From CAZNOG01 sp964574635 (GTDB lineage: Bacteria; Bacteroidota; Bacteroidia; Flavobacteriales_D; Cryomorphaceae): a stretch of DNA of 64,000 nt. The position numbers and the translations under genes are program-made. Under the pieces are notes generated by a model. That model searched no databases. It had not been told where the DNA came from and saw only the letters and a program-made list of their open reading frames with translations. The DNA lies in assembly GCA_964574635.1 (NCBI GenBank), contig CAZNOG010000004.1:62001-126000 (forward strand), given 5' to 3'. Shown here piece by piece: positions 15,686 to 25,461 of the stretch; the first letter of the stretch is position 1; each line of letters starts with the position of its first letter.

Positions 15686-18241
15686 TTATTCTTCCGAAGG
15701 TTCGTCGTCGGTCTCGGGATGAGGCCCGTCTGAAGAACCGTTCATGGACGTCGTCGGGTTTTCGGGGTCGATCTCTTTCGTGTTTTGTCGGTCTTCCTCG
15801 GAAACTTCGATCTTGGCCACCGCCGCGATCTCGTCGCCGTTTCGGAGAGAAATCAAACGCACGCCCTGAGTGGCGCGACCCATAACTCGCAGATCGGATA
15901 CATTCATGCGGATGGTGATGCCGCTCTTGTTGATGATCATCAAGTCGTCGTTGTCGTTTACGATCTTGATGGCGATCAGGGCACCGGTTTTTTCGGTGAT
16001 ATTCATGGTTTTCACACCCTTTCCACCTCGGTTGGTGATGCGGTAGTCGTCCACTCGGCTCCTCTTACCGTATCCCTTTTCGGATACCACGAGCACGTTG
16101 GATTCCTCGTCGCTCACGCAAATCATACCCACCACTTCGTCGTCCGGCCCTTCGAGCGTCACGCCTTTCACTCCTTGCGACGTACGGCCTACGGGTCTCA
16201 CCTTCGACTCGTTGAATCGAATGGCTTTTCCGCTTCTTTTCGCCAGAATGATTTCGCTGTTGCCGTCCGTCAGTTTGGCCTCGAGCAATTCATCCCCGTC
16301 TTTGATGGTGATGGCATTGATACCGTTTTGACGCGGTCGGGAATACGCTTCGAGCGATGTCTTTTTAACCAGTCCGTTTTTGGTGGCCATTACCACGTTG
16401 TGGCTGTTGATGTACTCGCTGTCGGTAAGGTCGCGGACGTTGATATAGGCCATGATTTTATCGTCCGGCTCGATGTTGATCAAGTTTTGGATCGCCCTTC
16501 CCTTGGAGGTTTTCGAACCTTCCGGGATTTCAAACACGCGCATCCAATAACATTTGCCGTTCTTGGTGAATATCAGCAAGTAGTTGTGGTTGGTCGCCGA
16601 AAACAGGTGTTCGAGGAAGTCTTCGTCCCTCGTGGTGCTTCCACGGGAGCCAACCCCTCCCCTCGCCTGAATCTTGTATTCCGACAGGGAGGTACGTTTG
16701 ATGTACCCCAGGTGGGAAATCGTCACTATGACGTCTTCGTCGGGAATGAGGTCTTCGATACTCATTTCGCTCGCCGAGTACTCGATGGTGGACCGTCGTT
16801 CATCGCCGTACTTTTCCTGCACTTCGAGAAGTTCCTCTTTGATGATGTCCATCCTCATTTCTTCGCTCGCCAATATGGCGCGGTAATGCTCGATTTTGGC
16901 CATCAACTCCGCGTGCTCTTCACGGATTTTATCTTGCTCCAAGCCTGTGAGTCGCTGCAATCTCATGTCGAGAATGGCGCGCGCCTGAATTTCCGTCAGC
17001 TCGAATTTCTCCATCAGACCCGTACGGGCGTCTTCCGGCAATTTGCTGGCCCGAATCAAAGCGATGACCTCGTCGAGATTGTCCAACGCGATGAGAAGAC
17101 CTTCCAGGATGTGGGCGCGCTCTTCGGCTTTCCTCAGATCGTATTCGGTGCGTCTCACCACCACTTCGTGGCGGTGGTCCGTATAATGCACAATCATGTC
17201 TTTCAGATTGAGCATTTCCGGCCGACCTTTAACCAGGGCGATGTTGTTTACCGAAAAAGAAGATTGTAGAGCGGTGTACTTAAACAAAGAGTTTAATACC
17301 ACGTTGGGGATGGCGTCGCGCTTCAGTTCGTAAACGATGCGCATTCCGTGTCGATCGGACTCATCGCGGATATCGCTGATCCCTTCGATTTTTTTGTCGT
17401 TTATCAAGTCGGCCGTGCGCTTGATCATGTCGGCCTTGTTCACTTGGTACGGTATCTCGGTGACGATGATGGCTTCACGGCCTTCGCGGATCTCTTCGAA
17501 TTCCGCTTTGGCACGCATCACCACGCGCCCCCTACCCGTTTCGTAAGCCGCTTTTACGCCTTCGTATCCATATATCACACCTCCGGTAGGGAAATCGGGA
17601 GCTTTCGCATGCTCCATGAGTCCGGCGATATCGATATCCGGATCGTTGATATACGCGATAATGGCGTCGACCACTTCGGAGAGGTTGTGCGGCGGCATAT
17701 TGGTCGCCATTCCCACCGCGATTCCGCTGGCGCCGTTGATCAACAACTGGGGGACTTTCGCCGGAAGCACAACGGGCTCCTGAAGGGAATCGTCGAAGTT
17801 ATTCTGGAAATCCACCGTCTCTTTGTCGAGGTCGGCGAGCATTTCTTCGGCGATTTTGGTCAACCGGGCTTCCGTATACCGCATGGCGGCCGCACCGTCC
17901 CCGTCCACGGAACCGAAGTTCCCCTGACCGTCCACCATGGGGTACCTTAGCGACCAGTCTTGGGCCATGCGCACCATGGTATCGTACACGGAAGAATCTC
18001 CGTGGGGGTGGTATTTACCGAGAACCTCACCGACGATACGGGCCGATTTTTTGTAGGGTCTGTTTGAAAGGACGCCCAGATCGAGCATTCCGTACAGCAC
18101 CCGCCTGTGGACGGGCTTCAATCCGTCGCGCACATCGGGTAAAGCCCGGGAAACGATCACCGACATCGAATAATCGATGTAGGCCGACTTCATTTCGTCT
18201 TCGATATTAACCGGGATGATGTTTTCTCCTTCTGCTGACAT
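15686..18241 (-). CDS. gyrA: DNA gyrase subunit A
   Basis: An 851-residue protein. The N-terminal breakage-reunion domain carries the catalytic Tyr122 in AAMRYTEARL, and the quinolone region reads HPHGDSSVYDT, with Ser83 and Asp87 of the sensitive type. The C-terminal six-bladed DNA-wrapping domain has the GyrA box NRGGKG, which separates it from topoisomerase IV ParC. The last 45 residues are acidic. With GyrB, not in this window, it introduces negative supercoils using ATP. The gene is divergent from clpC and has its own terminator. Confidence 0.97.
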   Translation of the reverse strand: MSAEGENIIPVNIEDEMKSAYIDYSMSVIVSRALPDVRDGLKPVHRRVLYGMLDLGVLSNRPYKKSARIVGEVLGKYHPHGDSSVYDTMVRMAQDWSLRYPMVDGQGNFGSVDGDGAAAMRYTEARLTKIAEEMLADLDKETVDFQNNFDDSLQEPVVLPAKVPQLLINGASGIAVGMATNMPPHNLSEVVDAIIAYINDPDIDIAGLMEHAKAPDFPTGGVIYGYEGVKAAYETGRGRVVMRAKAEFEEIREGREAIIVTEIPYQVNKADMIKRTADLINDKKIEGISDIRDESDRHGMRIVYELKRDAIPNVVLNSLFKYTALQSSFSVNNIALVKGRPEMLNLKDMIVHYTDHRHEVVVRRTEYDLRKAEERAHILEGLLIALDNLDEVIALIRASKLPEDARTGLMEKFELTEIQARAILDMRLQRLTGLEQDKIREEHAELMAKIEHYRAILASEEMRMDIIKEELLEVQEKYGDERRSTIEYSASEMSIEDLIPDEDVIVTISHLGYIKRTSLSEYKIQARGGVGSRGSTTRDEDFLEHLFSATNHNYLLIFTKNGKCYWMRVFEIPEGSKTSKGRAIQNLINIEPDDKIMAYINVRDLTDSEYINSHNVVMATKNGLVKKTSLEAYSRPRQNGINAITIKDGDELLEAKLTDGNSEIILAKRSGKAIRFNESKVRPVGRTSQGVKGVTLEGPDDEVVGMICVSDEESNVLVVSEKGYGKRSRVDDYRITNRGGKGVKTMNITEKTGALIAIKIVNDNDDLMIINKSGITIRMNVSDLRVMGRATQGVRLISLRNGDEIAAVAKIEVSEEDRQNTKEIDPENPTTSMNGSSDGPHPETDDEPSEE

Positions 18242-18674
18242 TTAATCTTTTTCGTTAAATTTGAATTGCCCGCCTCACTACCGTTGAAAACAACGGCTAC
18301 TCCTCGGCCGGTAGTACTCAGGTCTTATTGAAACCGTGAATTTACGCCGGGAACGTGGGGCGAATTTCCGCCATTCCGTCAAAACCCCCGAAATCATTGT
18401 GATTTGTACGGTTTTTGCAGTTGGAACGGCAAGCACGCGAAGGTACGCATTTGTAAGGGGTTTTTCACGATGCCGGGCGGCGATTTGTCAACAATTTGTT
18501 GGTGAATAATTCGCCCCGGCCCTGACATCCCGGCAGGTTTCGGCATGTATCTTTGGATATTGCATAATCCGGCGTACATTGGAAGTGCCAAACACAAACG
18601 GGGGTTCGTACAAGACCGCTGCCGGCGGTTGGTTCGAGCTCCTCACAAACGAATACAGAAAAGAAAATCACAGT
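18242..18674. other. Divergent promoter region between gyrA and clpC
   Basis: No gene is seen in these 433 bases. CCGTTG AAAA CAACGG at 18281-18296 is a perfect six-base hairpin in the gyrA leader. TATCTTTG at 18548-18555 fits the -7 box TAnnTTTG and could start the clpC transcript about 120 bases before the start codon. Confidence 0.5.
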
Positions 18675-21299
18675 ATGGAAGCTAAATTCTCACCACGTGT
18701 CAAAGACGTCATCAGTTTCAGTCGGGAAGAGGCGTTGCGTCTCGGACACGAATTCATCGGTGTGGAGCACCTTCTGTTAGGAATCATCCGAGAGGGTGAA
18801 GGTGCTCGCGGCGGTGAAGGAACGGCAGTGCACTTGCTCCGTGCCTTGGGGGTGAATCTGAAAGATTTGCGCCGACTGGTGGAAGCCGCCACTCGTACAT
18901 CCGGTACGCGTTCGGCCAGCCCGGGGAACATCCCCCTGATCAAGCAAGCGGAAAAAGTGCTCAAAATCACTTATTTGGAAGCGAAATTGTTCAAAAGCCC
19001 GACCATTGGAACCGAACACCTCCTCTTGAGCATCCTGAAAGACGAAGACAACGTGGCCACGCAATCTCTGGCGAAGTTCAACGTCGATTACAATCAAGTG
19101 AGGGAGCGACTGGAAGTGCTGCGCGAAAACGACGATTTTACCGCTTCATCCGAACTGCCGACGGGCGAATACCCGGGCACGCCGGAAGAAGACGACGACG
19201 AGTCGACCGGTTTTTCCGGCGGTCGGGGAGCCAGACGTACCTCCGACACCAAGTCGAAAACGCCGGTGCTCGACAACTTCGGTCGAGACCTTACCAAATT
19301 CGCCGAAGAGGGAAAACTCGACCCCATCGTGGGTCGCGAGAAGGAAATCGAACGCGTTTCGCAAATCCTCTCCCGTAGAAAAAAGAACAACCCGGTACTG
19401 ATCGGTGAGCCCGGCGTGGGTAAATCGGCGATCGCCGAAGGGTTGGCGCTGCGCATTGTGCAGAGGAAAGTGTCGAGGGTGTTGTTCGATCGGAGGATCG
19501 TATCCCTGGACGTGGCGTCTTTGGTGGCGGGGACGAAATACCGCGGCCAATTCGAAGAGCGCATGAAGGCGGTGATGAACGAATTGGAGAAATCGCCTGA
19601 CGTGATCTTGTTTATCGACGAGATCCACACCATCGTCGGCGCCGGTGGGGCAAGCGGCTCCCTGGATGCCTCCAACATGTTCAAGCCGGCCCTCGCAAGG
19701 GGTGAAATTCACTGCATCGGAGCCACCACCCTGGATGAATACCGACAATACATCGAAAAGGACGGAGCGCTGGAGCGCCGATTCCAAAAAGTCATGGTCG
19801 AACCGACCAGCGTCGAAGAAACCGTTCAGATTCTCGAAAACATCAAGGAGAAATACGAAGACCACCACAGTGTGACGTATACGCCGGAAGCCATCCGCGC
19901 CTGCGTGACGCTCACCAACCGCTACATTTCCGACCGACACCTGCCCGACAAGGCCATCGACGCCTTGGATGAAGTGGGTTCGAGGGTTCACATCACCAAT
20001 ATAAAGGTGCCCCAGGAAATCATCGACGCCGAGAAAAGCATCGAAGACATTAAACTTGAGAAGCACCGCGTGGTGAGAAGCCAGAAATATGAAGAGGCGG
20101 CGAAATTGCGGGACCGTGAGCGCAGCCTGATCGAAGAACTCGAGCGGGCCAAAGCGCGGTGGGAAGAAGAGTCCAAAAATCACCGCATCACCGTCACCGC
20201 CGATCACGTGGAAGAAGTGGTCGCCATGATGACGGGAATTCCGGTGCAGCGCATCGCGGAAAAAGAAAGCGGTCGACTTGCAAAAATGGCCGAAGAGCTG
20301 CGCGACACCGTGATCGGTCAGAACGACGCGATTTCCAAAGTGGTCAGAGCCATCCAAAGAAACCGCGCGGGATTGAAAGACCCCGACAAACCGATCGGAT
20401 CCTTCATCTTCCTCGGACCGACGGGCGTGGGAAAAACGCAGTTGGCGAAGGAATTGGCCAAATACCTCTTCCACAGCGAAGACGCTCTGATCCGTATCGA
20501 CATGAGCGAGTACATGGAGAAATTCGCCGTGAGCCGACTGATCGGAGCACCTCCGGGTTACATCGGTTATGAAGAGGGTGGTCAACTCACCGAAAAAGTA
20601 AGGCGACACCCCTACTCCATCATTCTTCTCGACGAAATCGAAAAGGCGCACCCCGATGTGTTCAACCTGCTTCTTCAGGCGCTGGACGACGGGCAGCTCA
20701 CCGATAGTTTGGGAAGGAAGATCGATTTCCGAAACACCATCATGATCATGACTTCGAATATCGGGGCGCGGCAACTGGCCGACTTCGGAACCGGAGTGGG
20801 ATTTGGAACGAAAGCCCGAATGGAAGGTGAATCGGAAGCGCAGAGAGCGATTATCCAAAACGCGCTGAAGAAAACCTTTGCGCCGGAGTTCCTCAACCGC
20901 ATCGACGACGTGGTGATCTTCAATGCGCTCAAACGAGAGCACATCCACGAGATCATCGATATCGAACTGCACAAGTTGTACGCGCGATTGGAAGAGCTCG
21001 GCTACAAGATCGAGATTTCCGAAAAGGCCAAAGACTTTATCGCCGACAAAGGTTTTGACGAAAAGTACGGAGCAAGGCCGCTGAAACGCGCCATCCAGAA
21101 ATACGTGGAAGACCCCCTCGCCGAGGAGATCATCAATTCGAAACTCGAGGAGGGCGATTCGATCAAAATCGACCTGAAAAAGGATGCACCCGAAGTGACC
21201 ATTAAAATCAAGAAAGGGAAGAAAACGAAGTCGGAGGACGATTCTCCTTCGGCGGAGTCTCCGACCAATGGAAGCGACGGCGAAAAATCATCCAAATAA
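18675..21299 (+). CDS. clpC: ATP-dependent Clp protease ATP-binding subunit ClpC
   Basis: An 874-residue AAA+ unfoldase. Residues about 1-150 hold the two Clp N repeats (FSREEALRLGHEFIGVEHLL), then the first ATPase domain with Walker A GEPGVGKS at 244-251 and Walker B VILFIDEIH, a UVR-containing middle domain, and the second ATPase domain with GPTGVGKT at 581-588 and arginine fingers beyond. It feeds unfolded proteins into ClpP. ATG at 18675 starts the classic MEAKFSPRVK; the long open frame upstream is not conserved. The acidic and basic tail after residue 840 is variable in the family. Confidence 0.96.
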   Translation: MEAKFSPRVKDVISFSREEALRLGHEFIGVEHLLLGIIREGEGARGGEGTAVHLLRALGVNLKDLRRLVEAATRTSGTRSASPGNIPLIKQAEKVLKITYLEAKLFKSPTIGTEHLLLSILKDEDNVATQSLAKFNVDYNQVRERLEVLRENDDFTASSELPTGEYPGTPEEDDDESTGFSGGRGARRTSDTKSKTPVLDNFGRDLTKFAEEGKLDPIVGREKEIERVSQILSRRKKNNPVLIGEPGVGKSAIAEGLALRIVQRKVSRVLFDRRIVSLDVASLVAGTKYRGQFEERMKAVMNELEKSPDVILFIDEIHTIVGAGGASGSLDASNMFKPALARGEIHCIGATTLDEYRQYIEKDGALERRFQKVMVEPTSVEETVQILENIKEKYEDHHSVTYTPEAIRACVTLTNRYISDRHLPDKAIDALDEVGSRVHITNIKVPQEIIDAEKSIEDIKLEKHRVVRSQKYEEAAKLRDRERSLIEELERAKARWEEESKNHRITVTADHVEEVVAMMTGIPVQRIAEKESGRLAKMAEELRDTVIGQNDAISKVVRAIQRNRAGLKDPDKPIGSFIFLGPTGVGKTQLAKELAKYLFHSEDALIRIDMSEYMEKFAVSRLIGAPPGYIGYEEGGQLTEKVRRHPYSIILLDEIEKAHPDVFNLLLQALDDGQLTDSLGRKIDFRNTIMIMTSNIGARQLADFGTGVGFGTKARMEGESEAQRAIIQNALKKTFAPEFLNRIDDVVIFNALKREHIHEIIDIELHKLYARLEELGYKIEISEKAKDFIADKGFDEKYGARPLKRAIQKYVEDPLAEEIINSKLEEGDSIKIDLKKDAPEVTIKIKKGKKTKSEDDSPSAESPTNGSDGEKSSK

Positions 21300-21324
21300 G
21301 GTTTTTGAGCGGAGGGCTGTCCAA

Positions 21325-21335
21325 CCCACAAAAAC
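21325..21335 (-). repeat. 3'-end motif copy 5 (diverged)
   Basis: GTTTTTGTGGGTTGGAC on the minus strand, 26 bases after the clpC stop. The first GGG of the core is replaced by A/T, but the rest of core and flank are kept. Confidence 0.5.
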
Positions 21336-21343
21336 AAAAAATA

Positions 21344-21378
21344 AAAACGACCCGAATCCCAGCGACTCGGGTCGTTTT
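21344..21378. terminator. Bidirectional terminator between clpC and the next gene
   Basis: AAAACGACCCGA and TCGGGTCGTTTT form a 12-base perfect stem with an 11-base loop and T-rich flanks on both strands. It serves clpC and the convergent gene ending at 21393. Confidence 0.85.
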
Positions 21379-21392
21379 CTTTTGTACTTCCT

Positions 21393-21782
21393 TCAACGCA
21401 GGGACCGGACCTCGCCGGCAATGCGAACGAAACGCCGTACGGTTTCGTCCGGGAATCTGAGTATCAGGGTGTAATCGCCCGTGGGGATGTCCTTGACATT
21501 GAATTCGAAGGCGGCCATGCCCTTTTGGAGGGCCCCCGTGTACACGGTGCGGATTCCGAAGGCCTCTTCGCCGTGAATTTCGACCACTACGTCGCCGTGG
21601 TAGGGCATGTCGACCCGCACGGACACGGCAGCGCGCAATTCATTGCTTTCGAAGGGGAAGACGTAGGGGTATTTGCGCTTCAGCATCAATCGGTTCTTCA
21701 GCATGCGCAAAATCCAACGATAAAATACCAGAATGAAGATCAGTACGACCGAAACGAGTAAAAAATTCCGAAAAGTTTCCAT
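21393..21782 (-). CDS. Small membrane-anchored protein of unknown function
   Basis: A 129-residue protein with one N-terminal membrane span (residues 6-24, FLLVSVVLIFILVFYRWIL), a short basic stretch (RMLKNRLMLKRK) and a beta-rich soluble part (about 45-120) that reads like a small Ig-like or carboxypeptidase-regulatory fold (GDYTLILRFPDE). No family recognised. It starts 16 bases after the DUF493 gene upstream and is probably in the same operon. Confidence 0.65.
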   Translation of the reverse strand: METFRNFLLVSVVLIFILVFYRWILRMLKNRLMLKRKYPYVFPFESNELRAAVSVRVDMPYHGDVVVEIHGEEAFGIRTVYTGALQKGMAAFEFNVKDIPTGDYTLILRFPDETVRRFVRIAGEVRSLR

Positions 21783-21798
21783 CCGTGGTTTTGAGTTC

Positions 21799-22074
21799 CT
21801 ACAACGCGATCAGTCCTTCTATTTCCGACGCTTCGCGGTACCTGTTCATGACGGCGTCGGCACCGGTCATGACCTCTCGCACGGTAATGCTGGTGTAATT
21901 TCCCTTGGCGGATTGCTTGGATCGAATCTCGGCGGTTTTGCTGTTGAACAGCGCTTCGACGAGTGCGATTTTCCGGTGGTCGCTGGGTACGATGAATTTG
22001 AACATATACACCGAAGGCCAATCGTGATATGCATCGAGTGACTTTCTTATACGATCGAAATCAGATTCAGTCAT
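21799..22074 (-). CDS. DUF493 (YbeD-like) family protein
   Basis: A 91-residue cytosolic protein matching the small DUF493/YbeD alpha-beta sandwich: WPSVYMFKFIVPSD near the start, then SKQSAKGNYTSITVREVM and a final helix. Family function is unsettled, with a regulatory or lipoate-linked role proposed for YbeD. It is first in a two-gene minus-strand unit and divergent from the phosphoesterase gene. Confidence 0.8.
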   Translation of the reverse strand: MTESDFDRIRKSLDAYHDWPSVYMFKFIVPSDHRKIALVEALFNSKTAEIRSKQSAKGNYTSITVREVMTGADAVMNRYREASEIEGLIAL

Positions 22075-22186
22075 GGCGCAAAGTTAAGGAGAGTTTTGAG
22101 GTTGGATGAGTTTTGTACTTATTGGACTTTCCGCCGACCGCCATACCGTCCAAAATTCCGATTTTTGCGTTTTTCCCGGCCGAAAC

Positions 22187-23470
22187 ATGAAAAACTATCT
22201 TCCGCACATCATATTGATTATCGTATTTCTCGCGGTAGACGTCTATGCCTTCAAGTCGCTCAGACTGGTGACTTCGGGTTGGGTGAGCCCGGTGTGGCGC
22301 ACCATTTTCCAAATCCTGTACTGGGTGTCGACCATCGGGGCGTACGCGCTGGTCATCTACGCGTTTGCGACCTACAGAAACGCCATGCACTACCGGATTT
22401 ATTTCTTCGTGTACATGGCCTTCGGCACGCTGATGTTGCTCTTCGTGCCGAAGCTGATCATCAGCTTGTTTCATTTGATGGACGATTTGGTGCAGGTTTT
22501 CCGGGTGGGCACGCAATGGTTCGTCCACAAATCGTCAAGCGATTCCTTTGCGGAGACCTCCCGCACCATCACGCGGTGGCAGTTTATCTCCAAAACCGGC
22601 TGGGTGTTGGCCGCACTGCCCTTTGCGGGAATGATCTACGGATTCGTTCGGGGACGCTTCCGCTTTCGGGTGGAGCGGGAAACGTTGTACTTTCCTCACT
22701 TGCCCCATTCCTTCGAAGGACTCAAAATCGTTCAACTTTCGGATATCCACATAGGCAGCTTTTTCGGGAATCACCGCGCCGTGAGCGAAGGCATCGACCT
22801 CGTGAATTCTCTGAAGCCCGACCTGATCTTGTTTACCGGCGACATGGTCAACAACTACGCGGAGGAACTGGACGGCTGGGAGGAGGTGTTGAGCCGGTTG
22901 AAGGCCGGGATGGGTAAGTATTCCGTACTCGGGAACCACGACTACGGCGATTATTCCAACTGGCCCGACGAGGAATCGAAGGAGAAAAACCTGCAAGGGG
23001 TCATCACGCATCAAGAGAACGTGGGATTTCGTGTGCTGATGAACGAGTGGGTGACCATTCGGTCGGATGAGGGGGAAGAACTCGAGCTGATCGGCACGGA
23101 AAATTGGGGCACGGGAGGATTCAGCAAATACGGCGATCTGAAAAAAGCCATGCTGGGCACCGATCCCGAAAAAGTGCAGATCCTCATGTCACACGACCCC
23201 ACCCATTGGGACGAGCAAGTGCTGGGCGACACCGCCATCGACCTGACATTGGCCGGCCACACCCATGGAATGCAAGTGGGAATCGAAATTCCGGGAGTCA
23301 TCAAATGGAGTCCGTCGAAGTATCGATACAAGCGCTGGGCGGGACTCTACCGAGAAGGCAAGCAGTATCTGTACGTCAACCGAGGATTCGGGTACATCGG
23401 GTTTCCCGCGCGTATCGGAATATGGCCCGAAGTGACCTTGCTGGAATTGCGGCGGGGCGAAAAGAAGTGA
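22187..23470 (+). CDS. Membrane-anchored metallophosphoesterase
   Basis: A 427-residue protein. The first half has about four membrane spans (about 5-22, 35-55, 65-90, 150-168). The second half is a calcineurin-like phosphoesterase with the metal motifs LSDIHIGS, FTGDMVNN, LGNHDYGDY, SHDP and AGHTHGMQ. The family with this layout (YkuE-like) acts at the membrane, possibly on lipid pyrophosphates; the substrate is not known. The ATG at 22187 opens the first span; an in-frame ATG at 22106 would add a polar leader. Confidence 0.88.
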   Translation: MKNYLPHIILIIVFLAVDVYAFKSLRLVTSGWVSPVWRTIFQILYWVSTIGAYALVIYAFATYRNAMHYRIYFFVYMAFGTLMLLFVPKLIISLFHLMDDLVQVFRVGTQWFVHKSSSDSFAETSRTITRWQFISKTGWVLAALPFAGMIYGFVRGRFRFRVERETLYFPHLPHSFEGLKIVQLSDIHIGSFFGNHRAVSEGIDLVNSLKPDLILFTGDMVNNYAEELDGWEEVLSRLKAGMGKYSVLGNHDYGDYSNWPDEESKEKNLQGVITHQENVGFRVLMNEWVTIRSDEGEELELIGTENWGTGGFSKYGDLKKAMLGTDPEKVQILMSHDPTHWDEQVLGDTAIDLTLAGHTHGMQVGIEIPGVIKWSPSKYRYKRWAGLYREGKQYLYVNRGFGYIGFPARIGIWPEVTLLELRRGEKK

Positions 23471-23476
23471 CCGGCC

Positions 23477-24331
23477 TCAGAGGGGAAACACCCTCGAAGA
23501 CATTTTCACGGCTTCGTCGAAAGCATCCATATCCAAACCGGTGTCGACGCCTTGTGCGCGAAAGAAATCCAACATGTTTTCCGTCGGCATGTTTCCCGTC
23601 AGTTCGTCCGCGGCCATGGGGCAGCCACCGAATCCCTTGATGGCACCGTCGAAACGGCGGCAACCGGCGTCGTAAGCCGCGCGCACCTTCTCCTCCCACC
23701 GGTCGGGCGTGGTGTGCAAATGGGCTCCGATACTCACGTCGGGAAACGCCGGGATCAACGTGGAAAAGAGTTGTGTGATGCTCTCGGGGGTGGAACTTCC
23801 GATGGTGTCGGACAGCGCGATGACCTTGACTTCGAAGGACTCGTACAGCCTGCGCGTCCATTCGGCGGCGATGTCCGGGTGCCATTTCTCGCCGTACGGA
23901 TTTCCGAAGGCCATGGACAGGTACAGCACCAATTCTTTGCCGCTTTTGTCGGCGATGCTGCGAATGGCTTCCACGCGCGAAAGGGACTGCTCCAAAGTGG
24001 AGTTGGTGTTGCGCTTTTGAAATTCTTCGGATATGGAAAACGGAAAGCCCAGGCAATCGATGGCCTCGTGGGTTGAAGCGTCCCGGGCACCGCGTTCGTT
24101 GGCGATGATGGCCAATAACTTCGACGATGAGCCGGTCCGGTCCAAACGCGACAGCACTTCGGCCGTGTCGGCCATTTGCGGTACGGCTTTCGGGCTGACG
24201 AAAGATCCGAAATCCAAGGTGTGGAAGCCCACCTTCAAGAGTTGGTTGATGTACTCCACCTTGGTATCCGTGGGAATGAAGGTCTCGATTCCCTGCATTG
24301 CGTCACGCGGACATTCGACGATCTCAATCAT
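23477..24331 (-). CDS. mvaB: Hydroxymethylglutaryl-CoA lyase
   Basis: A 284-residue TIM-barrel lyase of the HMGL/DRE family. Arg9-Asp10 in ECPRD, His204 and His206 in HLH, and Cys237 in GFGGCP correspond to the family's metal and catalytic residues. It splits HMG-CoA into acetyl-CoA and acetoacetate in leucine breakdown. It overlaps the pyrD gene by eight bases, so they are likely co-transcribed although unrelated in pathway. The product call is strong; the other leucine genes are not in this window. Confidence 0.88.
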   Translation of the reverse strand: MIEIVECPRDAMQGIETFIPTDTKVEYINQLLKVGFHTLDFGSFVSPKAVPQMADTAEVLSRLDRTGSSSKLLAIIANERGARDASTHEAIDCLGFPFSISEEFQKRNTNSTLEQSLSRVEAIRSIADKSGKELVLYLSMAFGNPYGEKWHPDIAAEWTRRLYESFEVKVIALSDTIGSSTPESITQLFSTLIPAFPDVSIGAHLHTTPDRWEEKVRAAYDAGCRRFDGAIKGFGGCPMAADELTGNMPTENMLDFFRAQGVDTGLDMDAFDEAVKMSSRVFPL

Positions 24332-25358
24332 GGACGATGAGTTTTTGGTTGATTTCTTTGATCAGTTTGGGTCCCTCGTATACGAAACCGGTGTACACTT
24401 GAACCAGACTCGCGCCGGCTTGAATTTTTTCCAGCGCGTCTTCCGCCGAATGGATGCCCCCCACCCCGATGATGGGGATCTTTCCTTCGGTTTTTCGGTG
24501 GATGTATCGAATCACTTCCGTCGAGCGCTTTTCCAGGGGCTTGCCGCTCAACCCTCCGTTGCCGATGTCCGCGATCACCGCCTCGTCGGTCGACAAGTTG
24601 TCTCGCGAAATGGTGGTGTTCGTGGCGATGATGCCGTCGATTCCCGTTTCCCTGACGATATCCACCACGTCGTCGAGTTGGAAATCCGATAAATCCGGCG
24701 CGATCTTCACCAAAATAGGCTTGTACTTTTTCTTCGCGCTCATGGCTTCCTTCACGCCCGAGAGAATCCGTTTCAGCGGCTCCCGGTCTTGCAGCTCCCT
24801 CAATCCCGAAGTGTTGGGCGAAGAAACGTTGATAACAAAATAATCCACGTGTGCGTACAATCCATCCAAACACACCAAATAATCGTTTATGGCTTCTTCA
24901 TTGGGTGTGCTTTTGTTCTTTCCGATGTTGCCACCGATGAGGATGGGCGCGTACCGCCGTTTCAGCCGCGAAGCGATCTTTTCCACGCCGTCGTTGTTGA
25001 AACCCATGCGATTGATGAGCGCGCCGTCTTCCGGAAGCCTGAACAACCGCGGTTTCGGATTCCCTTCCTGCGCTTTGGGCGTGACCGTACCGATCTCGAC
25101 AAAACCGAATCCCATAAAAGAAAACTCGTTGTACAACCGGGCGTTCTTGTCAAATCCCGCAGCCAAACCCACGGGATTCTTGAACCGAAGCCCGAACACT
25201 TTCCGTTCCAAACTGTTATGATGTTTGTGGTATGCAGCGTAAAACAGCGAACGCACGAAGGGCACGTGAAAAAGAACCTTCAAAAAACCAAATACGAAAC
25301 CGTGCGCCCTTTCCGGCGACATGCGAAATAGAATCGGCTTGAGGAGGTGCTTGTACAT
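24324..25358 (-). CDS. pyrD: Dihydroorotate dehydrogenase (quinone), class 2
   Basis: A 344-residue FMN enzyme of pyrimidine synthesis that passes electrons to the quinone pool at the inner membrane. The N-terminal helical extension (about 1-40) is the membrane-contact part typical of class 2. The barrel contains NPVGLAAGFDKN, the catalytic Ser region NVSSPNTSGLR and the FMN-phosphate motif GVGGIHSAEDALEKIQAGA. ATG at 25358 is used rather than one 24 bases upstream. It overlaps the downstream HMG-CoA lyase gene. Confidence 0.94.
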   Translation of the reverse strand: MYKHLLKPILFRMSPERAHGFVFGFLKVLFHVPFVRSLFYAAYHKHHNSLERKVFGLRFKNPVGLAAGFDKNARLYNEFSFMGFGFVEIGTVTPKAQEGNPKPRLFRLPEDGALINRMGFNNDGVEKIASRLKRRYAPILIGGNIGKNKSTPNEEAINDYLVCLDGLYAHVDYFVINVSSPNTSGLRELQDREPLKRILSGVKEAMSAKKKYKPILVKIAPDLSDFQLDDVVDIVRETGIDGIIATNTTISRDNLSTDEAVIADIGNGGLSGKPLEKRSTEVIRYIHRKTEGKIPIIGVGGIHSAEDALEKIQAGASLVQVYTGFVYEGPKLIKEINQKLIVHD

Positions 25359-25461
25359 CTTTTCCTTTGCGCAAAAGTACACCCCCGGGCCCGAGTTAAA
25401 AAATCAATACCGAAAGCAATCCCGTAGATTTCTCGAAGGAACGAATATCAAATTTTGGATC

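Noticed and set aside
15686..18241. Assignment as topoisomerase IV subunit ParC
   Set aside because: The full six-blade C-terminal domain with NRGGKG GyrA box and 851-residue length favour GyrA.
19146..20972. 608-residue minus-strand open frame inside clpC
   Set aside because: Antisense shadow of a highly conserved gene; no protein family resemblance.
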